From Diploptera punctata (Eukaryota; Arthropoda; Insecta; Blattodea; Blaberidae), in assembly GCA_030220185.1 (NCBI GenBank), contig JASPKZ010004953.1, forward strand, positions 248,001 through 312,000: a stretch of DNA of 64,000 nt. Reading direction: 5' to 3'. Position numbers and translations under genes: made by a program. Of the stretch, positions 44,787 through 54,600 are shown piece by piece. Positions within the stretch are counted from its first letter, which is position 1. The number at the start of each line of letters is the position of its first letter. The notes beneath the pieces were generated by a model. The model had not been told where the DNA came from. It ran no database searches and worked only from the letters and a program-made list of their open reading frames with translations.

Positions 44787-45038
44787 ATAAATTTTTCTCT
44801 TTACCATTTGATTACAATAATTTAGTAGTGTACTTTAATATACTTATTTCAATCATAGTAACAGCTTTAGCTTCTTAATATTAATTTAATAAATAATGCT
44901 ATAGCTGTGTGGAGTCCCTTCATGTCTTCTTCAGGTAGAAGCCATTCATTGTGTATTTGTGAATGATGATTCATTGCATTTGAATGTGGGACCAAGACAG
45001 TAAGGTAAAGGAAGGATTTATGCTTGGATGGGAAGGAA

Positions 45039-45112
45039 GCCTGAATTAGCTCAATGGTTAAGAGCGTCAGCATGGAAAGCTGAAGGTTCGGGGTTTGATT
45101 CCTGGTTCAGGC
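45039..45112 (+). tRNA. tRNA-like core of T2, unit 3
   Basis: As unit 1 with loop ATGGAAA and altered B-box GGTTTGATTCC; the downstream flank carries extra A bases (GCATAAAAAAATGTTC). Confidence 0.5.
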
Positions 45113-45159
45113 ATAAAAAAATGTTCTCTTTACCATTTGATTACAATGATCAAGTCATG

Positions 45160-45790
45160 TTCGTACACTGCATAAGCATAATAACTGCTGTCATTCACTT
45201 CATATTCAGATAAGAAAACACTAATGCTAGATTCTGGTACAACTGATTTCAGAATTTTGATGACCTCTGAGGGATTTTTATTATGATGCTTTCTTTTTTT
45301 AAAAAAAAGAAACAATGTTATGGATCAAATATGTCCAGAACAGAGTTAAATGTAATCTATATATTGATATGTGAAGAAAAAACTTTGTATCCCTTTTTAA
45401 GTGCATTGCGTGCATGGAGGAATGTGATATTTGGTATAATTGAAGTTCATGTAGAGAAGGATTGCAGGAAAATAAAATGTATGTATAATATATGTTACAA
45501 ATAAATTAAAATAAAATAAATTGTCTCTAAGGAATTTATGTGTATTACTCATTCATTTGTGTACTCTTTGATTTGTTTACGTTCGTACTGAAAGTGCATT
45601 GTTGCAAAAGGAAAATTGTGCAGTAGCATTGTGAATTGACTTACTCTTGCATATTTATTATTAGTGGTTTAAAAAAAGTGAGTACACATTATTATTTAAA
45701 TTTTAAATTAAGCCCTGTGTAATCTTGGTTTCAGTAATTTCATTACATATTTTTTTTTATATTTAGATATTCGCACCTACTTCCATTATG
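45160..45790. other. No gene recognised
   Basis: Short open frames on both strands (45130-45315 minus; 45283-45504 plus) have no family I recognise. AT-rich otherwise. Confidence 0.35.
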
Positions 45791-45799
45791 CCTTGACTT

Positions 45800-46800
45800 A
45801 GAACATTGACGGGTAACATTGACGGGTCGGAGTGAGATACAAAGAAGAAGAGATATATATTCCCATACACACCCTCTAGAATTTTTGGAAATTGAATATA
45901 ACCTTCATTTAACAGAAGACATCAAGAAATCTGAAACTCCTCCATATATTTTAAAACAAATGTCACTGGAAATAATAAATCTAAGATACCCAGCTCCTGA
46001 ATGGATACAAATTTTTACAGATGGCTCCAGCCTACCAAATGATGGTGGCACTGGTGCTGGTGCAGTATGTCCACTTTTTTCCTTTTATCGTAAACTAAAC
46101 ACAAATTCAACAAACTTTGATGGCGAAATTCTAGCAATTTTCTTAAGTTTACAAAATCTTTTATATCACATCCAAAAATTTACAAAAGTTGTAATTCTAT
46201 GTGACTCCAAAGCAGCCATTCTCGCTATAACACGAGACACAACACCCAAAAGCATCAAAATTATCGAATGTCACAAAATTATAAAACAGTTGTCCCGTCT
46301 ATATAAAAAAATTGTACTTCAATGGATTCCGGCCCATTGTGGAGTGACAGGCAATGAAATAGTCGATTTTCTGGCCAAGAAGGATAGCAAAATTGTTTCA
46401 AACCCAACTTCTACTCCAGTTTCCTTTCACTCTATCAAAAGAATTATCTCAAATAAATACATCAATAAACTTAGAGAAGAATACACCACCAAAACATCTG
46501 GAAAGGAATGGGAAAAATCTACAAGCTTATGAAATTACTACATTACAAAGAAAATCTGCAGTAGCAACATTCAGACTGCTAACAGGACATGACTGCTTGA
46601 ATAAACACCTACACAGAATTGGCATAACAGATTCACCTAAATGCCCTTTTTGCAATTTAAATGAAGATATGGAAAGAAACCATCTCCTCCGTTGTCCAGC
46701 TTTTGTAGAAGAGACCAGCCTTTCTGCTAAATATTGGAGTGCAAGAGAGCGAATGATTTCATTATCAAGTGCTCGACATTAGATACCAACCAACCAACCA
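45800..46800 (+). mobile_element. LINE 3' end with RNase H domain, one frameshift
   Basis: The frame 45819-46532 holds an RNase H domain: IQIFTDGSSLPNDGGTGAGA (first Asp), FDGEILAIFLSLQNL (Glu), VVILCDSKAAILAI (Asp) and IPAHCGVTGNEIVDFLAKKD (His and last Asp), so the DEDD set is complete. After a frameshift near 46510 the C-terminus continues to 46782 with AVATFRLLTGHDCLNKHLHR and the zinc-knuckle-like CPFCNLNEDMERNHLLRC. The tail is (CCAA)n. An RNase H downstream of RT is known in I-like, LOA and some R1/Jockey-group elements; the RT itself is missing here (5' truncation). Confidence 0.8.
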
Positions 46801-46857
46801 TATTCCTGTACACATAATAATAGGCCAAATGCAAATTTAAATAGTATAAATATTATA

Positions 46858-47208
46858 TTTGAAGAGAAAAATTTTCGCCTAGACCGGGACTCGAACCCGG
46901 GACCCTTGGCTTTCCGGGCCAAGTGCTCTACCAACTGAGCTACCGAGGCGAGTTACGATCTAGACGCAAATTTTTCTCTTATGTACGTTGTAATTCCCTC
47001 GCGCCAAATGCTTGAAACCATAGCTTCTATCTTTGCAAATGGCGGCTTCTTAGTTAAGAAGACATTTATTGGGAATTTAACACTACTTTATAGCCAGTAG
47101 GGCTTCTATTGACGATTTTATTATTAATTTAACACTTCTCATTGAAGGATAAATTATATTTGAAGAGAAAAATTTTCGCCTAGATATTAAAATTATATTA
47201 AATTATAT
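46858..47208 (-). mobile_element. tRNA-core element (family T1), monomer-plus copy
   Basis: It contains a tRNA-like core on the minus strand (46876-46949), then CTTATGTACGTTGTAATTCC, CCAAATGCTTGAAACCATAG, GGCGGCTTCTTAGTTAAGAA, and TATTGACGATTTTATTATTA. It ends with a second copy of TTTGAAGAGAAAAATTTTCG, so the unit boundary sequence is present at both ends. Possible 11-bp TSD TAAATATTATA (46847-46857 and 47209-47219), weak because of AT richness. Confidence 0.65.
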
Positions 47209-47219
47209 TAAATATTATA

Positions 47220-47500
47220 CAAATGTCAAATGAAGCATTATTGTTTTTTAAATATGGCTTAGCCAAGCTATACCACACATTTCCCATCATTTGTATTTTT
47301 AAAATAAATCGAAAATGAATGTATAATGTTCAGGGAACGGAAGTTCATGCCCTAAAAACATGAAGAATATGTATGCATTTATGCCTTAAAAAATAGCTAA
47401 ATATGCCACAAAATATGCTGTAAAAATAGCTAAATATGATACAAAATATGCATAATCAATCTGAGATTATTTTAACAGAATAATACGTTATAGGTTTAAG
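47220..47500. other. No gene recognised
   Basis: AT-rich; AAATATGC-type short motif repeats near 47370-47455 (AATATG / AAATAGCTAAATATG). Confidence 0.4.
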
Positions 47501-47504
47501 GTAA

Positions 47505-48560
47505 CTTACGTTTAGTCTCTGGATTTTGAAGTGCTTGCCTTATTGCTGAATGCTCCATTACTACTGTTGCATTTCACAACTAACCAGTGACGTATGTTTT
47601 CTGTTGTAAATCTTCGCCTGTTGTCTCTCATCATAGCTTTGTAGCGTGAAAAACTTCTACGTCGCAAGAAGTAAGAGCGGCTTGTAAAAAAAAGCTGTGA
47701 GCTGTTCTATAGATAACTTTGTTGGTTTGTTTGGTGTTTTTCCTTCGAGAATATCTCGAATTTCTGCAAGTTTATAATAGCCAGGGTTTTTGGAAAGAAT
47801 ATTTTCTGTTTTTTCTTTCACTAAATCTCCTACATTTTCCGGAACTGATATTAAACTGGAGATCGTTCTATCGAAATCTGCTAAAGACTGCAGTAAAGGA
47901 ATACCAACTGCTTCCAATGATCTAATTGCTTTAGGAATAAAATGAAAATGAGATGATATGAATACAAGGTTGCTTTTTAATTGATTGTCCGATACAGTTT
48001 TCTGTGCTAATTCGATAGATGCTGCTTCACTTGAATCAAAAATATTTATAATTTCTTTAATTTTAGAAAAATGTTCTGAATAGTATAGAGCAGCTTCCAG
48101 CCATGTGCCCCAACGGCTGTGGTGGGAGGGGAACATCAGGCGCTATTGTTCTGAACTTTTGAACTCTGGACGGAGCTTTCTTAAATACTTTCTTAACAGA
48201 CGACACTAGCTTGTCCACTAAAGGATAACATGTTCGAATAGTCTCTGATATACGATGAAGGCCGTGTGCAAGGCATGTTAAGTGAATCATATGAGCGAAA
48301 ATACCTTTCAGTGTTGTACCTGATTTTATCATATAACTAGCAGAGTCCATTATCAAGAGGAGCACATTATCGTACTTAATGCCATCAGGCCACAATAGTT
48401 TCAGCGAATCAATAACAAACTGAGTAATTGTTGCATTGTTAGTAACTTCTAACACTGCAACATTCAGAAGATATGGAGTTGTGGGATTTTCTTTACAAAG
48501 GGCTCCAACTATAAAATTCACTATGTAACGACCTTCACAATCCTTCGTTTCAATTTTTTA
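47505..48560 (-). pseudogene. hAT-family (CGGBP1-like) transposase, degenerate
   Basis: Minus strand from 48557: CEGRYIVNFIVGALCKENP, LLLIMDSASYMIKSGTTLKG, HLTCLAHGLHRISETIRTCY and KVFKKAPSRVQKFRTIAPDV. After a frame change near 48130, RWGTWLEAALYYSEHFSKIK and DNQLKSNLVFISSHFHFIPK follow; after another near 47660, FSRYKAMMRDNRRRFTTENI and RHWLVVKCNSS. This order matches the CGG-triplet-binding-protein-like hAT group. The N-terminal zinc finger is not found and two or more frameshifts are present. It differs in group from the hAT remnant at 1-3.4 kb. Confidence 0.75.
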
Positions 48561-49216
48561 GTAAAATGTCTGATTTTTTTACAAGACCCCTCAAATATTT
48601 AGAAAAACATCATGTAATAGAATTCTTATAATGTGAATACAAAGGGAGGAAAAAAATAATGTTGTACCTCATGCGTGGAATTACAAAAGAAAATTAATAA
48701 TTGCATGAATTTTATTTTTTATTTTTTAAAATACTACTTCAGTCATGAAACCCGTGCACTACTTTTTACTCATTGTTTTTAGGGCATGCAGTAAAACTTT
48801 GAACCTTCTAGGACAAAATTTGTGAATTCCATTCAATTTTGAATGTACAAAAATGCAGTGAAAATAAAAGTGTGGAAAAACAAGTTTAAAGATTTACATA
48901 CAGGTTAAATACAAAATGTAACACACAGGCCTAATCAACACTTTTAGGGCACTTAGAAGTGTCATAGGCCTCTGAAACTTTGCCAACATATACATTAGGG
49001 TATAGGCTATTTTTAGTGCAAAAAACAAAAAAATGCCAATTTTGATCTCAAATGGTCAATTTTTCACCCATCACCCCCCTTAAAAATTTGATGAATTGTG
49101 GTCAAATTTTGATCTCTGGGTGACCACTAGTACATTGTAAATCTGACTATATTTTTCAGTAGAAGTCAGTTGATAGAACACTGTTCATATTTGCATGAGC
49201 AATATCTTAATACCAT
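48561..49216. other. No gene recognised
   Basis: AT-rich sequence without recognisable coding or repeat structure. Confidence 0.45.
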
Positions 49217-49572
49217 ATCCATCCATCCATAGTATTTCTGCCCAAGGGCAGGTCTTTCATTGCAATTGTAGGATTTTTCATGCCATACTTTGCATTTACT
49301 AGGGAATTATAGGTCCGGTAGCTTCCCGTTGCTTTCCACACCGGTGAAGGATGATGAGGATGATGATGGCCGGATGATAAAGATAAGGATGATGATGATG
49401 GCCAGATGATTTTCAGAGACTGTTGGGTCCTAAGCTTTCTGAAATTTGTCTTACAGGTGAGAAAAAAAAAACTGAAAGAAAACCTTAACCCAGGAGCCTG
49501 TCCCGACCGGGAATCAAACTCGTGCCTGCTGCGTGACAAGGCAGCACGCTACCTCGAGACCACAGCGGTGGA
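49217..49572 (-). mobile_element. tRNA-derived SINE (family 1), with long GATGAT tract
   Basis: Head on the minus strand CCACCGCTGTGGTCTCGAGG, B-box GTTTGATTCCC (one change), tail with CTTGGGCAGAAATACTATGG. The ATG/GATGAT tract is doubled around a GGCCGGATGAT segment (49350-49410), so this copy is longer than others. Confidence 0.8.
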
Positions 49573-49980
49573 GATACTATATATAAACTGATAATTAAAA
49601 ACTAATTTTAAATATTTAAAGATATTTTCAACAACTTCAGTATGATATGTTCCAGTTAATTCAGGACTAAGAGTGTATTGTAATGATCTTACACTTAAAA
49701 TGTTCAAAAATTCTAAATTGACATAAATCATTGTAATTGATGAAAAAAATATACGCTCAGACTGAGCGTATATTTTTGTCTTCAAACATAATTGACCTTC
49801 AGTAAGAAGTATTAAATTAATAATAAAAACATCGACAAATAATTTTAGAAAATAATTCTCTCTGTAAAAGTAATATGTTTCTTTGCCTTCATTAATTTAA
49901 TCACTCTTATTGACACGGGAATGATTCCTAAAATCAGAGACCATACGATCTTTTTTATTTTTAATTTTATTTTTTAAAAT
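49573..49980. other. AT-rich DNA with one perfect hairpin
   Basis: 49745-49777 is AAAAATATACGCTCAG, one base, then its exact inverse (16-bp arms). No promoter or gene context was recognised. Confidence 0.6.
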
Positions 49981-49992
49981 GATCAGTGCAAC

Positions 49993-50317
49993 CTGCTGTG
50001 GTTTCGAGGTAGGGTTGCTGCTTTCTCATGCAGCGGGCCCCCCCGAGGTTCGATCCCTGGTCAGAGGCAGTTTTTCGGGGTGGGTGAGTGAGGTTTTTAT
50101 CGGGGTTTTTCCTCACCTATAAGACAAATGTCAGGAAAACTTTAAAGCCCAAACGGTCCCCGAAATCATATGGTCATCATCATCATCCTTCACCAGTGTG
50201 GAAAGCAACGGGAAGCTACCACACCTACAATTCCCTAGTAAAGCTGCAAGCATAGCATGAAAATGCTATGATTGCAGTGAAGGACCTGCCTTCGGGCAGA
50301 ATTACTATGGATGGATG
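49993..50317 (+). mobile_element. tRNA-derived SINE (family 1) with 12-bp TSD
   Basis: Direct repeats GATCAGTGCAAC at 49981-49992 and 50318-50329 fix both ends. B-box GGTTCGATCCC intact; the A-box region is changed (GTGGTTTCGAGGTAGGG) and a CCCCCC run is inserted before the B-box. The tail ends (GGAT)n. Confidence 0.85.
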
Positions 50318-50329
50318 GATCAGTGCAAC

Positions 50330-50844
50330 ATTTTTATTTGTTTCCAATAAGCAATGAGTAGAATATATTTAAAAAGTATGGATCCAAAGATATAAAGGAT
50401 CCTGAATTCAAATGTTCAATGGAATCAGTATATTTCCTGCAACAACTTCACATAAATGTACAACCTAATGGTATTTGTGTCTATGTAGCGTTTTATTTCA
50501 CAATTTTTATTGGACTGGTGACATTTGTAAATCCAAAATAAGATAATGCCTAAAATAATTATAACTATAAAATTGGAGCATTTAAAAACACTTGTGAAGA
50601 TATGACAGCAAACCCATTTAACTCGACCAAAAACTGAGAATAGATTTGTTATCATTTTCAGTTTATTATCTTAGAACTTACTCCCTATTGTCTCTACATT
50701 GTTTCTAAGCATGTTCTCCATAATTAGGTTTGCTGACTTTTTTGGACTAGTGCGCAGCAGAGATTCAAAATCTACTATCCCATCTATACTTATACCAGTT
50801 TTTCATTAAACATTGGTAATTAAAAAAATGTTACTATTGTCTGT
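50330..50844. other. No gene recognised
   Basis: AT-rich; no recognised feature. Confidence 0.45.
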
Positions 50845-51155
50845 CCAACGGATCTGTGCCTGCTAATGTATGCAGACTAAAGTCTACTTCCTTTTCTGTC
50901 CCGGCAAATCATTTCCCTCTCTGCATTCCTATCTCTCTCTTGCACTTGCACTCCAGTGTTGTCAACTCAACTCCAACCTTGCATTATTCAATATTCAAGA
51001 GCCTGACACTGGGGGAAGATTGGCAACATCCTTACTCGATAAGTTACCGTGGCTGCTGTTTGACGTAGTGGGAGGGGAGTGCGGTGAAATAGTGTGAGTA
51101 TAGACATGTACTTTTCTAAGAATGAGTAGGTGCTATAGGGGCACAGATCCGTTGG
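50845..51155. mobile_element. 311-bp MITE with 16-bp TIRs
   Basis: CCAACGGATCTGTGCC at 50845-50860 and its exact inverse GGCACAGATCCGTTGG at 51140-51155. The interior is GC-richer than the surroundings and not coding. The TSD is unclear: TCC occurs at or next to both edges, which would suit a 3-bp duplication, but this is weak. Confidence 0.65.
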
Positions 51156-51618
51156 TCCGAGTATACTATTTTTTCCTTTCTTTCCCTCCCTCATTCATCT
51201 CTCTCTATCTTTCTACCTATTTATTACCTCATTTCCATCTCTTTCATTCTCTCTCCTACTCATTTTTTTTATTTTTTTTACTGATGGTAAACTACTAATT
51301 TACAAATTCTAAATTTCTTACCTGGAGAAGATTTCAATTAAGGTCGTCAAATTATTATTCCATGATCCTACTATATGAGTTACTAAAGCACTCTGATGGT
51401 TTTATGTTAATTTTAATTGGTTATTGAATGCCAGGAGTACACCTACATTCATTTTATTTCGTTAGTGCAAAAATGGGCAAGTTAGTGTACACCAGATTAG
51501 TTTACACTTTATTGGAAAATCTGGAGCACCATTAAGAAAAGTATACTACTTTGTTTGAAGAGTGACTAATGTACGTGGATGCTGGCCATATAATCCTCTT
51601 TTAATCTTAAATCTTTAG
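51156..51618. other. No gene recognised
   Basis: Pyrimidine-rich CT stretch at 51170-51270, then AT-rich DNA with short motifs (AAGTTAGTGTACACCAGATT) reminiscent of family X. Confidence 0.4.
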
Positions 51619-54600
51619 TTCCTGTGCTGCAGCTGAGCGGTTTAAGGCATGATTACTTGGTGCAGAGCTATAGGACTCATGCTGATAGATCCTTTGCTGT
51701 AGCTGAGCGGTTCAAGGCATGATTCCTTGGTGCAGAGCTATAGGACTCATGCTGATAGATCCTGTGCTGCAGCTGAGCGGTTTAAGACATGATTCCTCGG
51801 CGCAGAGCTATAGGACTCATGCTGATAGATCCTGTGCTGCAGCTGAGCGGTTTCAGGCATGATCCCTTGGTGCAGAGCTATAGGACTCATGCTGATAGAT
51901 CCTGTGCTGCAGCTGAGTGGTCTAAGGTATGATTCCTTGGTGCAGAGCTATAGGACTCATGTTGATAGATCCTGTGCTGCAGCTGAGCGGTTTAAGGCAT
52001 GATTCCTTGTTGCAGAGCTATAGGACTCATGCTGATAGATCCTGTGCTGCAGCTGAGCGGTTTAAGGCATGATTCCTTGGTGCAGAGCTATAGGAATCAT
52101 GCTGATAGATCCTGTGCTGCAGCTGAGCGGTTTAAGGCATGATTCCTTGGTGCAGAACTATAGGACTCATGCTGATAGATCCTGTGCTGCAGCTGAGCGG
52201 TTTAAGGCATGATTCCTTGGTGCAGAGCTATAGGACTCATGCTGATAGAAGATCCTGTGCTGCAGCTGAGCGGTTTAAGGCATGATTCCTTGGTGCAGAG
52301 CTATAGGACTCATGCTGATAGATCCTGTGCCGCAGCTCAGCGGTTTAAGGCATGATTCCTTGGTGCAGAGCTATAGGACTCATGCTGATAGATCCTGTGC
52401 TGCAGCTGAGCGGTTTAAGGTAAGATTCCTTGGTGCAGAGCTATAGGACTCATGCTGATAGATCCTGTGCTGCAGCTGAGCGGTTTAAGGCATGATTCCT
52501 TGGTGCAGAGCTATAGGACTCATGCTGATAGAAGATCCTGTGCTGCAGCTGAGCGGTTTAAGGCATGATTCCTTGGTGCAGAGCTATAGGACTCATGCTG
52601 ATAGATCCTGTGCCGCAGCTCAGCGGTTTAAGGCATGATTCCTTGGTGCAGAGCTATAGGACTCATGCTGATAGATCCTGTGCTGCAGCTGAGCGGTTTA
52701 AGGCATGGTTCCTTGGTGCAGAGCTATAGGACTCATGCTAACAGATCCTGTGCTGCAGCTGAGCGATTTAAGGCATGATTACTTGGTGCAGAGCTATAGG
52801 ACTCATGCTGATAGAAGATCCTGTGCTGCAGCTGAGCGGTTTAAGGCATGATTCCTTGGTGCAGAGCTATAGGACTTATGCTGATAGATCCTGTGCTGCA
52901 ACTGAGCGGTTTAAGGCATGATTCCTTGGTGCAGAGCTATAGGATTCATGCTGATAGATCCTGTGCTGCAGCTGAGCGGTTTAAGGCATGATTCCTTGGT
53001 GCAGAGCTATAGGACTCGTGATGATAGATCCTGTGCTGCAGCTGAGCGGTTTAAGGCATGATTCCTTGGTGCAGAGCTATAGGACTCGTGATGATAGATC
53101 CTGTGCTGCAGCTGAGCGGTTTAAGGCATGATTCCTTGGTGCAGAGCTATAGGACTCATGCTGATAGATCCTGTGCTGCAACTGAGCGGTTTAAGGCATG
53201 ATTCCTTGGTGCAGAGCTATAGGATTCATGCTGATAGATCCTGTGCTGCAGCTGAGCGGTTTAAAGCATGATTCCTTGGTGCAGAGCTATAGGACTCGTG
53301 ATGATAGATCCTGTGCTGCAGCTGAGCGGTTTAAGGCATGATTCCTTGGTGCAGAGCTATAGGACTCGTGATGATAGATCCTGTGCTGCAGCTGAGCGGT
53401 TTAAGGCATGATTCCTTGGTGCAGAGCTATAGGAATCATGCTGATAGATCCTGTGCTGCAGCTGACCGGTTTAAGGCATGATTCCTTGGTGCAGAGCATT
53501 AGGGCTCATGATGATAGATCCTGTGCTGCAGCTGAGAGGTTTAAGGCACAATTCCTTGGTGCAGAGCTATAGGACTCATGCTGATAGATCCTGTGCTGCA
53601 GCTGAGCGGTTTAAGGCATGATTCCTTGGTGCATAGCTATAGGACTCATGCTGATAGATCCTGTGCTGCAGCTGAGCGGTTTAAGGCACGATTCCTTGGT
53701 GCAGAGCTATAGGACTCATGCTGATAGATCCTGTACTGCAGCTGAGCGGTTTAAGGCATGATTCCTTGGTGCAGAGCTATAGGGTTCATGCTGATAGATC
53801 CTGTGCTGCAGCTGAGCGGTTTAAGGCATGATTCCTTGGTGCAGAATTATAGGACTTATGCTGATAGATCCTGTGCTGCAGCTGAGCGGTTTAAGGCATG
53901 ATTCCTTGGTGCAGAGCTATAGGACTCATGCTGATAGATCCTGTGCTGCAGCTGAGAGGTTTAAGGCATGATTCCTTGATGCAGAGCTATAGGACTCATG
54001 CTGATAGATCCTGTGCTGCAGCTGAGCGGTTTAAGGCATGATTCCTTGGTGCAGAGCTATAGGACTCGTGATGATAGATCCTGTGCTGTAGCTGAGCGGT
54101 TTAAGGCATGATTCCTTGGTGCAGAGCTATAGGACTCGTGCTGATAGATCCTGTGCTGCAGCTGACCGGTTTAAGGCATGATTCCTTGGTGCAGAGCTAT
54201 ATGACTCATGCTGATAGATCCTGTGCTGCAGCTGAGCGGTTTAAGGCACGATTCCTTGGTGCAGAGCTATAGGACTCATGCTGATAGATCCTGTACTGCA
54301 GCTGAGCGGTTTAAGGCACGATTCCTTGGTGCAGAGCTATAGGACTCATGTTGATAGATCCTGTGTTGCAGCTGAGCGGTTTAAGGCATGATTCCTTGGT
54401 GCAGAGCTATAGGACTCATGCTGATAGATCCTGTGCTGCAGCTGAGCGGTTTAAGGCACGATTCCTTGGTGCAGAGCTATAGGACTCATGCTGATAGATC
54501 CTGTGCTGCAGCTGAGCGGTTTAAGGCATGATTCCTTGGTGCAGAGCTATAGGACTCATGCTGATAGATCCTGTGCTGTAGCTGAGCGGTTTAAGGCATG

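Larger units (their letters stand above)
44121..45146. mobile_element. tRNA-core multimer (family T2): inverted unit plus tandem units, 12-bp TSD
   Basis: The whole block is bounded by TGATCAAGTCAT at 44109-44120 and 45147-45158. The left part (44121-44322) is the inverse of 44361-44562, about 202-bp arms with a 38-bp spacer. Then the unit repeats head-to-tail with a 326-bp period; tRNA-like cores start at 44387, 44713 and 45039. Unit landmarks are AGGATTTATGCTTGGATGGG, the core, TTTTTCTCTTTACCATTTGA, and GGACCAAGACAGTAAGGTAA. The last unit is cut after GATTACAA. No coding capacity. The bounding direct repeats imply that the multimer was inserted as one piece. Confidence 0.75.

Noticed and set aside
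44387..45112. Cluster of three functional tRNA genes
   Set aside because: The cores are embedded in a 326-bp tandem unit with an inverted extra copy, and one has a damaged B-box; a repeat array explains them better.
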